64,000 bases of DNA from Deinococcus hopiensis KR-140. Its GTDB lineage: Bacteria > Deinococcota > Deinococci > Deinococcales > Deinococcaceae. Below, in pieces: positions 31,482-41,181 of the stretch (its first letter is position 1; each line of letters starts with the position of its first letter). Both the position numbers and the translations under genes were made by a program. The notes under the pieces were generated by a model. The model worked only from the letters and a program-made list of their open reading frames with translations, did no database searches and was not told the origin of the DNA. The stretch lies in contig NZ_FWWU01000009.1 of NCBI RefSeq assembly GCF_900176165.1, positions 2,977,001 to 3,041,000 of the forward strand. The letters are read 5' to 3'.

Positions 31482-32234
31482 ATGAGCAAACCCGTGCGTC
31501 AGGAAACGGTGTTGGACACCCGCCCCGCTGCCGCGCCCATCACGCCCGCGCGGGTGGCGCTGTACACCGGGGGAGCTGTGGTGGCGCTCGCTGCGCTGGC
31601 GGGCGCAGCGGTGGCCGTGGCGGGCGTGGCCTTTACCACCGTGACCATTGCGGCGCTGATTGTGGCCGTGATGGCCGTGATCTTCCTGATGCCCGCCCTG
31701 CTGCTGGCCCTGAACGCGGCCCGGGTTCGGGGCAAGGAGGCGGTGGCCCGCGCCATGCCCCTCGAAACCCTGATTGTGCAGCGCGGCCAGTTCGAAAACC
31801 TCATCGCCGCCAAGGGCCGCCAGCTGGCCGAGGCAAACGGGCACCTCGCGGACTTTGCGCGGTTGATCGACACCAACCGCGCCGAGATGGACGCCGCCGA
31901 CACCGCCCGCTGGGAGAACGACCTGCAGGTTAGCCGCGACGCCTTCGCCCGCGCGCAGACGCACCTCGACGATCTGCGCGCAGACCTGAAGGAGTTTGAC
32001 CGCCAGATTAAGAAGGCCCGCATCGATACCCAGCTTGCGCAGGCCAAGGGCAACGTCGCCTCGGCGCTGCAGCAGGCCAACCTCAGCGCCGAAGACCGTC
32101 ACGTGACCGAGAGTGCCCTGTCCGAGATCGCCCGCCGGGCGGGACGCAATGCCGAACTGCTCGATCAGGCCCTCGCGTCCGGTGAGCGCTCGTCCAGACC
32201 GGGTGGCAGTGGCGGCATGGGAGGCGGCCTGTGA
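31482..32234 (+). CDS. Membrane protein with two helices and a long coiled coil
   Basis: 250 residues. Two adjacent hydrophobic helices at ~25-75 (ALYTGGAVVALAALAG, TVTIAALIVAVMAVIFLM) are followed by ~130 residues of charged heptad-like helix. The tail is serine/glycine-rich (GGSGGMGGGL). The coiled coil loosely recalls PspA-type proteins, but the membrane helices argue against that. AAGGAG precedes the ATG. It overlaps the next small gene by GTGA. Function unknown; the pair sits directly upstream of the TAXI binding protein. Confidence 0.7.
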   Translation: MSKPVRQETVLDTRPAAAPITPARVALYTGGAVVALAALAGAAVAVAGVAFTTVTIAALIVAVMAVIFLMPALLLALNAARVRGKEAVARAMPLETLIVQRGQFENLIAAKGRQLAEANGHLADFARLIDTNRAEMDAADTARWENDLQVSRDAFARAQTHLDDLRADLKEFDRQIKKARIDTQLAQAKGNVASALQQANLSAEDRHVTESALSEIARRAGRNAELLDQALASGERSSRPGGSGGMGGGL

Positions 32235-32419
32235 CCCGCGCCCGCCTGCTGGGGGGACTGCTGGCCCTGATCTTGCTGGTGTGCGGCGCCGTGATCTTCC
32301 TCGATCAGCGGGGGGCATTCGGTGACCGGGACGCGGCCAGCGTCAGCACGCCGGCCCTGCAGGGCGATCCTCCGCCCGCATCCACCTCCTCGGTCGACGG
32401 CTACGGTGACCTGAAATAA
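32231..32419 (+). CDS. Small single-span membrane protein
   Basis: 62 residues starting with GTG inside the preceding stop (GTGA). One N-terminal hydrophobic helix (LLGGLLALILLVCGAVIFL) is followed by a ~40-residue Ser/Pro-rich tail, probably extracytoplasmic. Translational coupling to the coiled-coil membrane protein suggests the two work together. No homologue recognised. Confidence 0.6.
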   Translation: MTRARLLGGLLALILLVCGAVIFLDQRGAFGDRDAASVSTPALQGDPPPASTSSVDGYGDLK

Positions 32420-32450
32420 CCCCCCTCCCCCTTTCCTTCCCGGAGGCTCC

Positions 32451-33332
32451 ATGAAGCGCATTCTGACCACGGCTCTCCTCCTGCTTCCCGGCGCGGCGCA
32501 GGCCGCGAACGCCAGCCTCAACGTCGCCACGGGCAGCCCCACGGGCACCTACAGCGCCATGTTCAAGAACATCGGTGCGGTCTGTACCCAGAGCGCGTAC
32601 CTGCGCGAACGCGGCACGAGTGGCTCCCTGGAAAACATCGACCTGCTGCTCGACAACCAGGTATCGCTGGCCTTCGTGCAGAGCGACGTCCTCAAGGCCC
32701 GCCAGCAGATCGACAAGGACCCACGCGTGGAGAACATCCGCGCGCTGCTGCCCCTGCACAGCGAGGAACTGCACCTCTTCGCCCGCCCACCCGTGGTCAA
32801 GAAGAACATCCTGGGCAAGACCACCGTGACAGGCGTGCAGAATTTTGCGGACCTGAAGGGCAAGCGGGTGGGCGCGTGGGGCGGCAGCCTGATCACGGCG
32901 CGGGTGGTCGGCGCGATGACGGGCGTGCCGTACAGGATCGTGAATTTCAAGGACCAGCCCTCGGCCTTAAACGCGCTGATGGGCGGACAGGTGGACGCCG
33001 TACTGGCCGTGGTGGGGCAACCCGCCGCCTGGGTCAAGAACCTGGGCAACGGGGTCAATCTCGTCCCCGTGCCCATGAATGACCGACTGGCCGCCATCTA
33101 CTCTCCGGCAAAGCTCTTTTACCCCAACCTCAGTGCCCAGAGCGTGCCCACCATCGCCGTGCAGAGCGTCCTCGCCACCCGCGACTTCAAGACTCCGGAC
33201 AAGAAAAAGCTGCTGCTGGACTACCAGAAATGCGCCATGAGCAAACTCGTCAACCTGCAGGAAGACGAGGGCATGCACCCCAAATGGCAGGACGTGACGT
33301 TCAGGACGTGGCCCTGGCCCCAGTACAAGTAG
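32451..33332 (+). CDS. TAXI-family periplasmic solute-binding protein
   Basis: 293 residues with a signal peptide (KRILTTALLLLPGAAQA). The mature start SLNVATGSPTGTYSAMF is the TAXI/NMT1-like motif of TRAP and ABC receptors, followed by LDNQVSLAFVQSDVL and LKGKRVGAWGGSLITARVV. In TRAP systems the receptor works with DctQ/DctM-type permeases; none is encoded here, so it is an orphan receptor or serves a distant permease. GGAGG lies before the ATG. A broken inverted paralogue lies at 29748-30480. Confidence 0.85.
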   Translation: MKRILTTALLLLPGAAQAANASLNVATGSPTGTYSAMFKNIGAVCTQSAYLRERGTSGSLENIDLLLDNQVSLAFVQSDVLKARQQIDKDPRVENIRALLPLHSEELHLFARPPVVKKNILGKTTVTGVQNFADLKGKRVGAWGGSLITARVVGAMTGVPYRIVNFKDQPSALNALMGGQVDAVLAVVGQPAAWVKNLGNGVNLVPVPMNDRLAAIYSPAKLFYPNLSAQSVPTIAVQSVLATRDFKTPDKKKLLLDYQKCAMSKLVNLQEDEGMHPKWQDVTFRTWPWPQYK

Positions 33333-33526
33333 GGCCTGCCCAACCGCCGGAGGGGCAAACCTGTTGCTCTCCTGGTCGCTGTCCAGATGAGGGGGAGGGC
33401 CGCTCTGCCTGCAGAGTCCCACTTTTCCCACTCGAAAGGGGCCTTTAGCGTTTCTCCACCCGGTGACAATTGGCGTACCCCCCGTTTCGCGCCCCCTGCT
33501 AGATTGACAGCCGGAGAAGACCAGCC

Positions 33527-33750
33527 ATGCCCACCTACGTGTACAAGAACCTTCAGACCGGCGAAACGTACGAGATCAAGCAGAGCATGCGTGACGAACC
33601 CCTCACGCAGCATCCCGAGACGGGCGCGGCCATCAAGCGCGTTCTCTCGCAACCCGGCATCGCCTTTCGCGGCAGCGGCTTTTATGTGACCGATTCGCGC
33701 CCCAGGGAGAAGAGCGGCGGCAGCGAGGGCGGGGGCGGGGGCGGCGGGGA

Positions 33751-33754
<4 letters not shown>
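33527..33754 (+). CDS. FmdB-like small protein lacking the zinc-binding cysteines
   Basis: 75 residues. The frame MPTYVYKN, then SMRDEPLTQHPE, then the C-terminal GSGFYVTDSR is diagnostic for the FmdB/zinc-ribbon family (MPTYEY, SMSDEPL, GSGFYxTDY). The four metal cysteines are all replaced: the first pair by Asn and Thr (YKNLQTGE), the second by His and Thr (QHPETGAA). The protein ends in a glycine-rich tail. It overlaps the HtrA-like protease gene by GTGA. TAGATT lies about 20 bases upstream as a possible -10. Confidence 0.75.
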
Positions 33755-34851
<1,097 letters not shown>

Positions 34852-34954
34852 TGGGTCGCCAGCAGGACGCGAAAAGCGGGAGCGCCCGCCGAAGCGCCCT
34901 ACTTTTGCTGCTCACTGGCAGCTGGCCGCTGGCCGCCCTATCATCTCAGGCGCT

Positions 34955-35566
34955 ATGTACCTCGTCGTCGAAGGCCCCATCGGGGTGGGAAAAACGAGCC
35001 TCGCCCGGCGGCTGGCCACGCGCTCAGGAGCCGAGCTGAATCTCGAAGTGGTGGAGGAAAATCCCTTCCTGGCGCACTTTTACGCAGCACCCGAGACGTA
35101 TGCCTTTCAGGTGCAGGTGTTCTTCCTGCTCTCGCGTTTCAAGCAGCTCTCCGCGCTCGCGCAGCCGGGGCTGTGGAGCGGGCACGTGGTCAGCGATTAC
35201 CTCTTCGACAAGGACTTCATCTTCGCGGCGATGAATCTCAAGGACGCCGAATTCGCGCTGTACGAAGACCTGTACGCCCACCTCTCGCCCCGGCTGCCCA
35301 CGCCGGATCTGGTGGTGTACCTGCGCGCGGATACCGATTTGCTGCTCTCCCGCATCGAAAAGCGGGGCCGCCCCTTCGAGCAGGATATGCAGGGCGCCTA
35401 CCTGCAGGAACTGACGCACCGCTACGACGAATACTTCCGCACCTACCCGGGCCGCCTCCTCACCGTGGACGCCAGCCACTACGACTTCGTGGAGAGCGAG
35501 ACCGACGAGCAGGCGCTGCTGGACCGGATCTATGGGGAGTTGCAGGCGCAAGGGGCAGCGGTATGA
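34955..35566 (+). CDS. Deoxynucleoside kinase, first of a tandem pair
   Basis: 203 residues. The P-loop is GPIGVGKTSLARRL, the substrate-base region is VVSDYLFDKDFIFA (the DR(S/T)-type position reads Asp-Tyr), and the lid is RGRPFEQDMQ. It phosphorylates deoxynucleosides in salvage; family members of this size prefer purine deoxynucleosides. The -10 TATCAT (34939-34944) lies ten bases before the ATG. The second kinase follows after a 76-base gap, and the two likely have complementary base preferences. Confidence 0.88.
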   Translation: MYLVVEGPIGVGKTSLARRLATRSGAELNLEVVEENPFLAHFYAAPETYAFQVQVFFLLSRFKQLSALAQPGLWSGHVVSDYLFDKDFIFAAMNLKDAEFALYEDLYAHLSPRLPTPDLVVYLRADTDLLLSRIEKRGRPFEQDMQGAYLQELTHRYDEYFRTYPGRLLTVDASHYDFVESETDEQALLDRIYGELQAQGAAV

Positions 35567-35642
35567 GGGCGGGCTTCGGGCGGGTGGCGGTCGGGGCTCA
35601 GCGGCGGCCTCCGCTCACCTTCCCAGGGGAAGCGGGGCGCTG

Positions 35643-36266
35643 ATGTACCTCGCCGTCTCCGGCAACATCGGCAGTGGGAAGAGCACGCTGACGCGGATGC
35701 TCTCGGACCGGTATGGACTGCGGCCTGTGTACGAGCCCTACGCCGACAACCCGTACCTGGAAGACTTTTACCGGGACATGCGGCGGTATTCCTTTCACTC
35801 GCAGGTGTACTTCCTGTCGCGGCGGCTGGAGCAGCACCTCAACCTGGTGACGGGCGCTCGGTACGTCATTCAGGACCGTACAGTCTTCGAGGACGCGAAC
35901 ATCTTCGCGCGCAACCTGTTCGAGAGCGGGCAGATGGAGACGCGCGACTGGGAGACGTACCGGGGGTTGTATGAGGGCGTGCTTCCAGCCCTGCGGGTGC
36001 CGGACCTGCTGCTGCACATCGACGCCTCGCTGCCCACCTTGAGGGGGCGCATCGCCCAGCGGGGCCGCGCCTACGAGCAGGACATTCCCGAAGCGTACCT
36101 CGGTGGGCTAAACCGGCTGTACGACGCCTGGATCGGAGCCTTTGATGCATGCCCCGTGGTGCGCGTGCCCGGCGACGCGCTGGACTTCGTGCAGGACCCG
36201 GGGGCCTTTCAGTGGGTGTGTGACCGGGTGCAGGCCTACGGGTTCGGGCTGCCGCTGCTGCGGTAG
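35643..36266 (+). CDS. Deoxynucleoside kinase, second of a tandem pair
   Basis: 207 residues. The P-loop is GNIGSGKSTLTRML, the active-site motif is YVIQDRTVFEDANIFARN (DRT, like the DRS of deoxyadenosine/deoxyguanosine kinases), and the lid is QRGRAYEQDIPEAYL. ATG 35643 is chosen; the longer in-frame start runs back into the first kinase. Together with its neighbour it would feed the dNTP pool from salvaged nucleosides, relevant after massive DNA degradation. About 250 bases of unremarkable sequence follow. Confidence 0.9.
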   Translation: MYLAVSGNIGSGKSTLTRMLSDRYGLRPVYEPYADNPYLEDFYRDMRRYSFHSQVYFLSRRLEQHLNLVTGARYVIQDRTVFEDANIFARNLFESGQMETRDWETYRGLYEGVLPALRVPDLLLHIDASLPTLRGRIAQRGRAYEQDIPEAYLGGLNRLYDAWIGAFDACPVVRVPGDALDFVQDPGAFQWVCDRVQAYGFGLPLLR

Positions 36267-36472
36267 GGTTTGGAGGGTGGGCGTAGACATCGCCCTCACT
36301 GTGGAGCGCCGCTGTCAAGGCGGGACGTGAGAACGGAAGAGTGGGTGCCGAACACCCCGGATAATCACCTTCGGTTCGGTGAGCGGAGATTGCCCACGGC
36401 CCCTTCAACAGCCTTCTGTCCACAGCCGGTGGCCAACGCGCGACGCCGGAAACCCGATCACACGTGAGCATG

Positions 36473-36503
36473 AAAAAAGCGGCCACCCCACCGGCAGCCG
36501 CCC
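36473..36503 (-). terminator. Terminator of the DUF892 gene
   Basis: On the minus strand GCGGC (36497-36501) pairs with GCCGC (36479-36483) and is followed by six T residues. Confidence 0.7.
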
Positions 36504-36522
36504 CATCTATAATCCTGCTTTT

Positions 36523-37026
36523 TTACGCGTTGAGCGCTTCGACGTTGATCTGCTGGGCCACCTGGGTCAGCTTCTCGTCGGTCAGCTTCTCTTCCTCGAG
36601 GGTCTGCTCCAGCAGTTGCACGGCGTCCTGGTCACCCAGCAGCTGCGCGTAGGTGCGTGCGGTGCCGTAGCCCGCGATTTCGTAGTGCTCGATGGCCTGC
36701 TGGGCCGCGATCAGGCCAGCCTCCAGCACCTCGGGGGAGGCGTTTTCCTGCAACAGCTTCTGGGCTTCTTCCACAAGGCCCTTCATGCCCTCGCAGGTCA
36801 CGCCGCCGGGCTGCTCACCCAGCTTCTGGAAAATCTGCTCCAGGCGCTCAATCTGCCCCTCGGTCTGCTGAATGTGCAGCGTGATGCCCTGCTTGAGCTC
36901 AGGCGTCTGAACCGCCGTGACGCTCTGTTGCATGGCCTGGAGGGCCTGCTGCTCGGCGCTGTAGATGTCCTTGAGCTTGTGGATGTACAGGTCTTGCAGA
37001 TCTTGCATTTGCATCGGCATATTCAT
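36523..37026 (-). CDS. DUF892 (YciE/YciF) ferritin-like protein
   Basis: 167 residues, the typical length. Family motifs are LYIHKLKDIYSAEQQALQAM, then HIQQTEGQIERLEQIFQ and QAIEHYEIAGYGTARTYAQL, with the E/H iron-type ligands in the four-helix bundle. These stress proteins resemble rubrerythrin; their activity is not established. The upstream in-frame extension to 37536 runs into murE on the opposite strand and is rejected. GAGGTGAA precedes ATG 37026. It is divergent from murE. Confidence 0.9.
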   Translation of the reverse strand: MNMPMQMQDLQDLYIHKLKDIYSAEQQALQAMQQSVTAVQTPELKQGITLHIQQTEGQIERLEQIFQKLGEQPGGVTCEGMKGLVEEAQKLLQENASPEVLEAGLIAAQQAIEHYEIAGYGTARTYAQLLGDQDAVQLLEQTLEEEKLTDEKLTQVAQQINVEALNA

Positions 37027-37184
37027 TTCACCTCGCCCGGCATTCTGACTGTGGACTGACCATGACTTCTGGCAACAGACCCAAGAAGATGAAGGCGCGA
37101 CTTTGAGTGTGGCTTTGGCCAGACGCCATCCAACCCTCCGCCTGCCCGGGGGGTCAGGAAGAAAGCGGCTGCTAGTCTCGGGCC

Positions 37185-38651
37185 ATGCGACTGCCCGCCC
37201 TCGCTGCTGCCCTTCACGTGCCCGCCCCCGCCCTGCCCGAGGTGGAGGTGAGCGGCGTAACCCACAACGCCGCCTGGGTGGAACCCGGCTCCGTCTTCGT
37301 GGCGATTCGTGGGGCGCGGTTCGACGGGCACACCTTTCTGCCGGAGGTGGCAGCGAAGGGAGCCGTGGCCGCGCTGGGCGAGGGTCTGCCGGAGGGCACG
37401 GCTTCTCCACTGCCCTATCTGACGGTGCCGAACGCGCGCGCAGCCCTGGCCGACGCGTCGGCCGAGCTGGAAGGCCATCCCAGCCGGGCCCTGAAGGTGG
37501 TGGGCGTGACGGGCACGGACGGCAAGACGACGACAAGCTGGCTGACGCGGCACCTGCTCCGCGAGTCGGGCCTCCAGACCGGGCTGCTGAGCACCGTGGG
37601 CTACGAGTTACCGGACGGCGAGTTGCGGCACTTTCCCGCCCACTTCACCACACCCGAGGCCCCGCAGGTTCAGCAGACCCTCCGCGCGATGGTGGAAGCG
37701 GGCGGGCAGGCCGTGGTGCTGGAGGCGAGCAGCCACGCGCTGGCGCTGGAACGGGTGCGTGGGGTGGCGTGGGACGTGGCGGTGTGGACGCACCTCACGC
37801 GCGAACACCTGGATTTTCACGGCACGGTGGAGAACTACTTCGCGGAAAAGCGCAAACTGGTGGAGCGAGCGCCTTTCGCTGTGCTCAACGCCGATGACCC
37901 ATGGGCCGAACGCCTGACGGGCATCGCTGCCGAGGAAACCACCTACTCCATCGACGGCCACGCCGCCGACTGGCAGGCAGGTGCAATTGAGGAACGGGCG
38001 ACAGGCCTGCACTTCCGCGTTTTCTCGCCCCTGGGCGACTTTGCGGCACACCTGCCCATGATTGGACGCTTCAACGTGGCGAACGCACTCGCAGCGATGG
38101 CGGCGGCGGCGCGACTGGGAGCTGCGGCGCAGGCGCTGGTGGGTGGCCTGGCCTCTTTCCGGGGCGTGCCGGGGCGGATGGAACTGGTGCCCGGTGACGA
38201 AAAGGACCCGCGTGTGATCGTGGACTTCGCGCACACGCCGCCGAGCTTGGAAAAGGCGCTCGCCACCCTGCGGACCACCACTGCCGGACGCCTGTGGGTG
38301 CTGATCGGTTCTGCGGGCGGCCTGCGGGATCCGGGCAAGCGCGCGCCGCTGGGCGAGGTGGCGACGCGGCTGGCAGACCACGCGGTCTTTACGGAGGAAG
38401 ACCACCGCGACACACCGCTGGACGACATCCTGCGCGAGATGGAGCGGAGCGTGCGGGAGGCGGGGCGCGGCAACTTCACGCGCCTCGGAGACCGGCGGGA
38501 AGCGATTCGGTACGTGATTGGAGCCGCCCAACCCGGTGACACGGTGCTGCTGGCGGGCAAGGGCGCGGAAGACACCCTCGAACGCGGCGCCGAGGTCCTG
38601 CCCTGGAACGAGGTGGAGGAAGCGCGGGCGGCGCTGGCGGCAAGGACGTGA
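37185..38651 (+). CDS. murE: UDP-MurNAc-tripeptide synthetase MurE
   Basis: 488 residues of Mur-ligase architecture. The ATP loop is GVTGTDGKTTTSWLTRHLL, with EASSHALALERVRG, the LTREHLDFHGTVENYFAEK block carrying the metal/carbamyl-lysine region, and C-terminal VDFAHTPPSLEKAL. The diaminopimelate-specific DNPR motif is replaced by EEDHRDTP, consistent with the L-ornithine of Deinococcus peptidoglycan, though this is inferred. The -10 TAGTCT ends six bases before the ATG, pointing to a leaderless mRNA. It stands alone rather than in a mur operon and is followed by a hairpin. Confidence 0.92.
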   Translation: MRLPALAAALHVPAPALPEVEVSGVTHNAAWVEPGSVFVAIRGARFDGHTFLPEVAAKGAVAALGEGLPEGTASPLPYLTVPNARAALADASAELEGHPSRALKVVGVTGTDGKTTTSWLTRHLLRESGLQTGLLSTVGYELPDGELRHFPAHFTTPEAPQVQQTLRAMVEAGGQAVVLEASSHALALERVRGVAWDVAVWTHLTREHLDFHGTVENYFAEKRKLVERAPFAVLNADDPWAERLTGIAAEETTYSIDGHAADWQAGAIEERATGLHFRVFSPLGDFAAHLPMIGRFNVANALAAMAAAARLGAAAQALVGGLASFRGVPGRMELVPGDEKDPRVIVDFAHTPPSLEKALATLRTTTAGRLWVLIGSAGGLRDPGKRAPLGEVATRLADHAVFTEEDHRDTPLDDILREMERSVREAGRGNFTRLGDRREAIRYVIGAAQPGDTVLLAGKGAEDTLERGAEVLPWNEVEEARAALAART

Positions 38652-38659
38652 GTCGGGCG

Positions 38660-38709
38660 GCAGCTCACCCCGCCCGCCAGCCCGAAGGTCCGCGGGCGGG
38701 GTGAGCTGC
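38660..38709. terminator. 18-bp perfect hairpin after murE
   Basis: Arms 38660-38677 and 38692-38709 (core CAGCTCACCCCGCCCG and its inverse) are perfectly complementary around a 14-base loop. No T-run follows. Confidence 0.65.
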
Positions 38710-39125
38710 TGCTCGGAGAGGCCGGGCCCCTGCACCGTGAGGGAGAGACCTTTCACGCCTGGGTGCAGGGCCCGCCGCCACACGCCCCACCGCGTCACCG
38801 TGGACCTGAAGGCGGGGCGCGTCTGCTGTTTTTGTCCAGACGAACACAACGCCATTTGCAAGCACGCCTGGGCCACGCTGCTCCCCATAGGGTGGAACTC
38901 CGCGCCTTCTTTGCGGATGCTCCGCCTCCACGCCGCCGCCCACCGCTGAAGGACTGGGCCGAAGGCGACGGGAAGCGTCTGCTTGACTGCCCGGAACAGC
39001 TGCACCCGGAAGAGGTGGAGGAATGGGCGCAGACGCGAATCGGCGCGAAGGCCGGGAGCAGAAGCAAAAAGGCGTTTGATCGTCGGGCCCCCCAGGGTGA
39101 CATCCCCCACACTTTCAGTGTGTAA
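38700..39125 (+). pseudogene. Decayed SWIM zinc-finger protein
   Basis: Three plus-strand frames combine to a SWIM protein. They are GELLLGEAGPLHREGETFHA, then HRVTVDLKAGRVCCFCPDE with the C-x-C and AICKHAWATLL (C-x-H) that complete the CxCxnCxH zinc site. After them comes LKDWAEGDGKRLL with EEVEEWAQTRIGAKAG in a third frame. Intact SWIM proteins bind DNA or protein partners. Two frameshifts and the start inside the murE hairpin make expression unlikely. Confidence 0.65.
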
Positions 39126-39132
39126 TGCCTCT

Positions 39133-41181
39133 ATGTCCCTACGCCTCCCGGCCCTGACCCTGCTGCTGACCCTGGCGAGTTCTGCGGGCGCGGCTTCCAC
39201 CTACCGCCTCCCCGTCAACCTCACGACGGTAAAAAATCCGGGGATGCTGAAGGGCGACAAGGACGCGGAGTTGCCCGCCCTGAACCCCTCGCAACGCGCG
39301 GCGCTGTCCCGGCAGGGCTTTGTGATCGCTCCAGCCGACTGGCGGCAGTTCGACGCAGTGTACGAGGCCACCCGCTACGCCGAACAGCCCGTGTTCGTGA
39401 CCACGGATTCGGTGCTGCACATCTACCACCTGGTGTTTGACAAACTGCTGCGTGATCTGGAGCGCGAGTCGCTGGCTCCGGCGGCGCGGCGGATGACCAC
39501 GCTGCTTGTGGCCGATGCCCGCAAGCAGTTCCAATCTCTGAAGGGCACGCCCCTGGAGGCCGACGCCCGCCGCGCCCTGGCCTACCTCGCCGCAGCGCAG
39601 AAGCTGGCCGATCCTGCCGCCACCGTGCCCACCGAAGTCGCGCCGCTGGTCAACGCCGAGTTGAAGCTGATTGACGCGCACAGTGGGCTGAGCGCTTCGC
39701 CCATCTTCGCGGACAGCAAGATGATCGAGGATTATTCCCAGTACGTGCCGCGCGGGCACTACACCCGTTCGGAGGCCTTGAAGCGCTACTTCCGCTCCAT
39801 GATGTGGCTGGGCCACATGAACCTGCGGGTGCAGGAGCCTGCGGAAGCGCGGACGGCGGCCCTCGTGACCCGGGTGCTGACGGGCAATGCCGAGGCGCAA
39901 AAACTCTGGGCCCGGGTGTATGACCCCACGGTGCTGCTCGTGGGCGCGAGCGACGACCTGAATTACCGGCAGTTCGCGTCGGTGCTCAAGAGCGTCACGG
40001 GGGGCGATATCCGCAAACTGGGGCAGGCGGCGACGCTGAACGCCTTTCAGGGCGCGCTCGCCAAGCTGCCGCCGCCCCACGTGAACAGCGTTTTCACGGT
40101 AGCGAAGCCTGGCGAGGGCGTGGACGCGCGCCAGCGCGAGACGCTGGGCTTCCGGTTGATGGGGCAGCGCTTCACGTTGGACGGGGCGGCCTTTCAGCAA
40201 CTGATCTACCGCGAGGTGGGCGCCGAGCAGTCCCCCCGCACCCTGCCCCGTGGTCTGGACCTCTTCGCGGCGATGGGCAGCGGCGCGGCCCTCTCCGAAT
40301 TGCGAAAGCTGGGCGAGGCGAGATACGCGAACTACGAGGCGCAGATGAAAAAGACGCGCGGTCAGTTCACGGCCCTGAAGCCCACCGACTGGAACGCCAA
40401 CCTCTACAGCGGCTGGCTGTACGTCCTGCAAGCCTTTGCCCAGCCCGAAGCGCGCGACGCCCGCTACCCGGCCTTTATGCGCACACCCGCCTGGACCCGC
40501 AAGGAGTTGCTGACCGGCCTGGGCTCCTGGACCGAACTGCGGCACGACACCATCTTGTACGCCAAGCAGGTCATGGCGGAGATGGGCGCGGGCGAGGAAC
40601 CGGAACACCCGCGCGGCTACGTGGAACCGAACACGCAGGTGTGGTCCCGCCTGCTCACGCTGGAGGCCCTGACGCGCAAGGTGCTGAAAGACCAGAAGAT
40701 TCTGTCCGGGCGCACGGCGAACAACCTGGACGAACTGCGCGACATGCTGACCTTCCTGCAGTCAGCCACAGGGCGAGAACTGGCGGGCAAGGCGCTGACG
40801 CGCGACGAGTATGACCGCCTTCACTTCTACGGCGGCTGGCTGGAGCAGATGAAGCTTGCCAGCACCGATCCGCAGGACACGGAGGACGGAGGCACGCCCA
40901 CCTTCGACGAGCCGCCCTACGCGGGCGTGGTGGCCGACGTGGCGACGGACGGCGGCGGGGGCCGCGTGCTGGAGGAGGGCACGGGCACGATTCACGAGCT
41001 GTACGCCGTCGTACCCGACGGCAGAGGCGGCATCCAGATCGCCCGCGGCGGTGTGTACTCGCAGTACGAATTCACCGTGTCCCTCTCCGGCCGCCTGACC
41101 GACGAGGTGTGGCGCACGCGGCTGAAGGCGGGGCAGCTGCCCCCCATGCATCCGTGGCTGCGCGGCATCGTCGTGAAGTGA
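39133..41181 (+). CDS. Secreted DUF3160 protein
   Basis: 682 residues. The signal peptide is SLRLPALTLLLTLASSAGAAS. The mature chain is a large, mainly helical DUF3160 protein (HIYHLVFDKLLRDLERESL, WLGHMNLRVQE, SGWLYVLQAFAQPEA, WTELRHDTILYAKQV). DUF3160 proteins are secreted and uncharacterised. It is the first gene of an operon: its stop overlaps the CapA-like GTG start, and that gene overlaps the third. TGTAAT ends six bases before ATG 39133. Confidence 0.85.
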   Translation: MSLRLPALTLLLTLASSAGAASTYRLPVNLTTVKNPGMLKGDKDAELPALNPSQRAALSRQGFVIAPADWRQFDAVYEATRYAEQPVFVTTDSVLHIYHLVFDKLLRDLERESLAPAARRMTTLLVADARKQFQSLKGTPLEADARRALAYLAAAQKLADPAATVPTEVAPLVNAELKLIDAHSGLSASPIFADSKMIEDYSQYVPRGHYTRSEALKRYFRSMMWLGHMNLRVQEPAEARTAALVTRVLTGNAEAQKLWARVYDPTVLLVGASDDLNYRQFASVLKSVTGGDIRKLGQAATLNAFQGALAKLPPPHVNSVFTVAKPGEGVDARQRETLGFRLMGQRFTLDGAAFQQLIYREVGAEQSPRTLPRGLDLFAAMGSGAALSELRKLGEARYANYEAQMKKTRGQFTALKPTDWNANLYSGWLYVLQAFAQPEARDARYPAFMRTPAWTRKELLTGLGSWTELRHDTILYAKQVMAEMGAGEEPEHPRGYVEPNTQVWSRLLTLEALTRKVLKDQKILSGRTANNLDELRDMLTFLQSATGRELAGKALTRDEYDRLHFYGGWLEQMKLASTDPQDTEDGGTPTFDEPPYAGVVADVATDGGGGRVLEEGTGTIHELYAVVPDGRGGIQIARGGVYSQYEFTVSLSGRLTDEVWRTRLKAGQLPPMHPWLRGIVVK

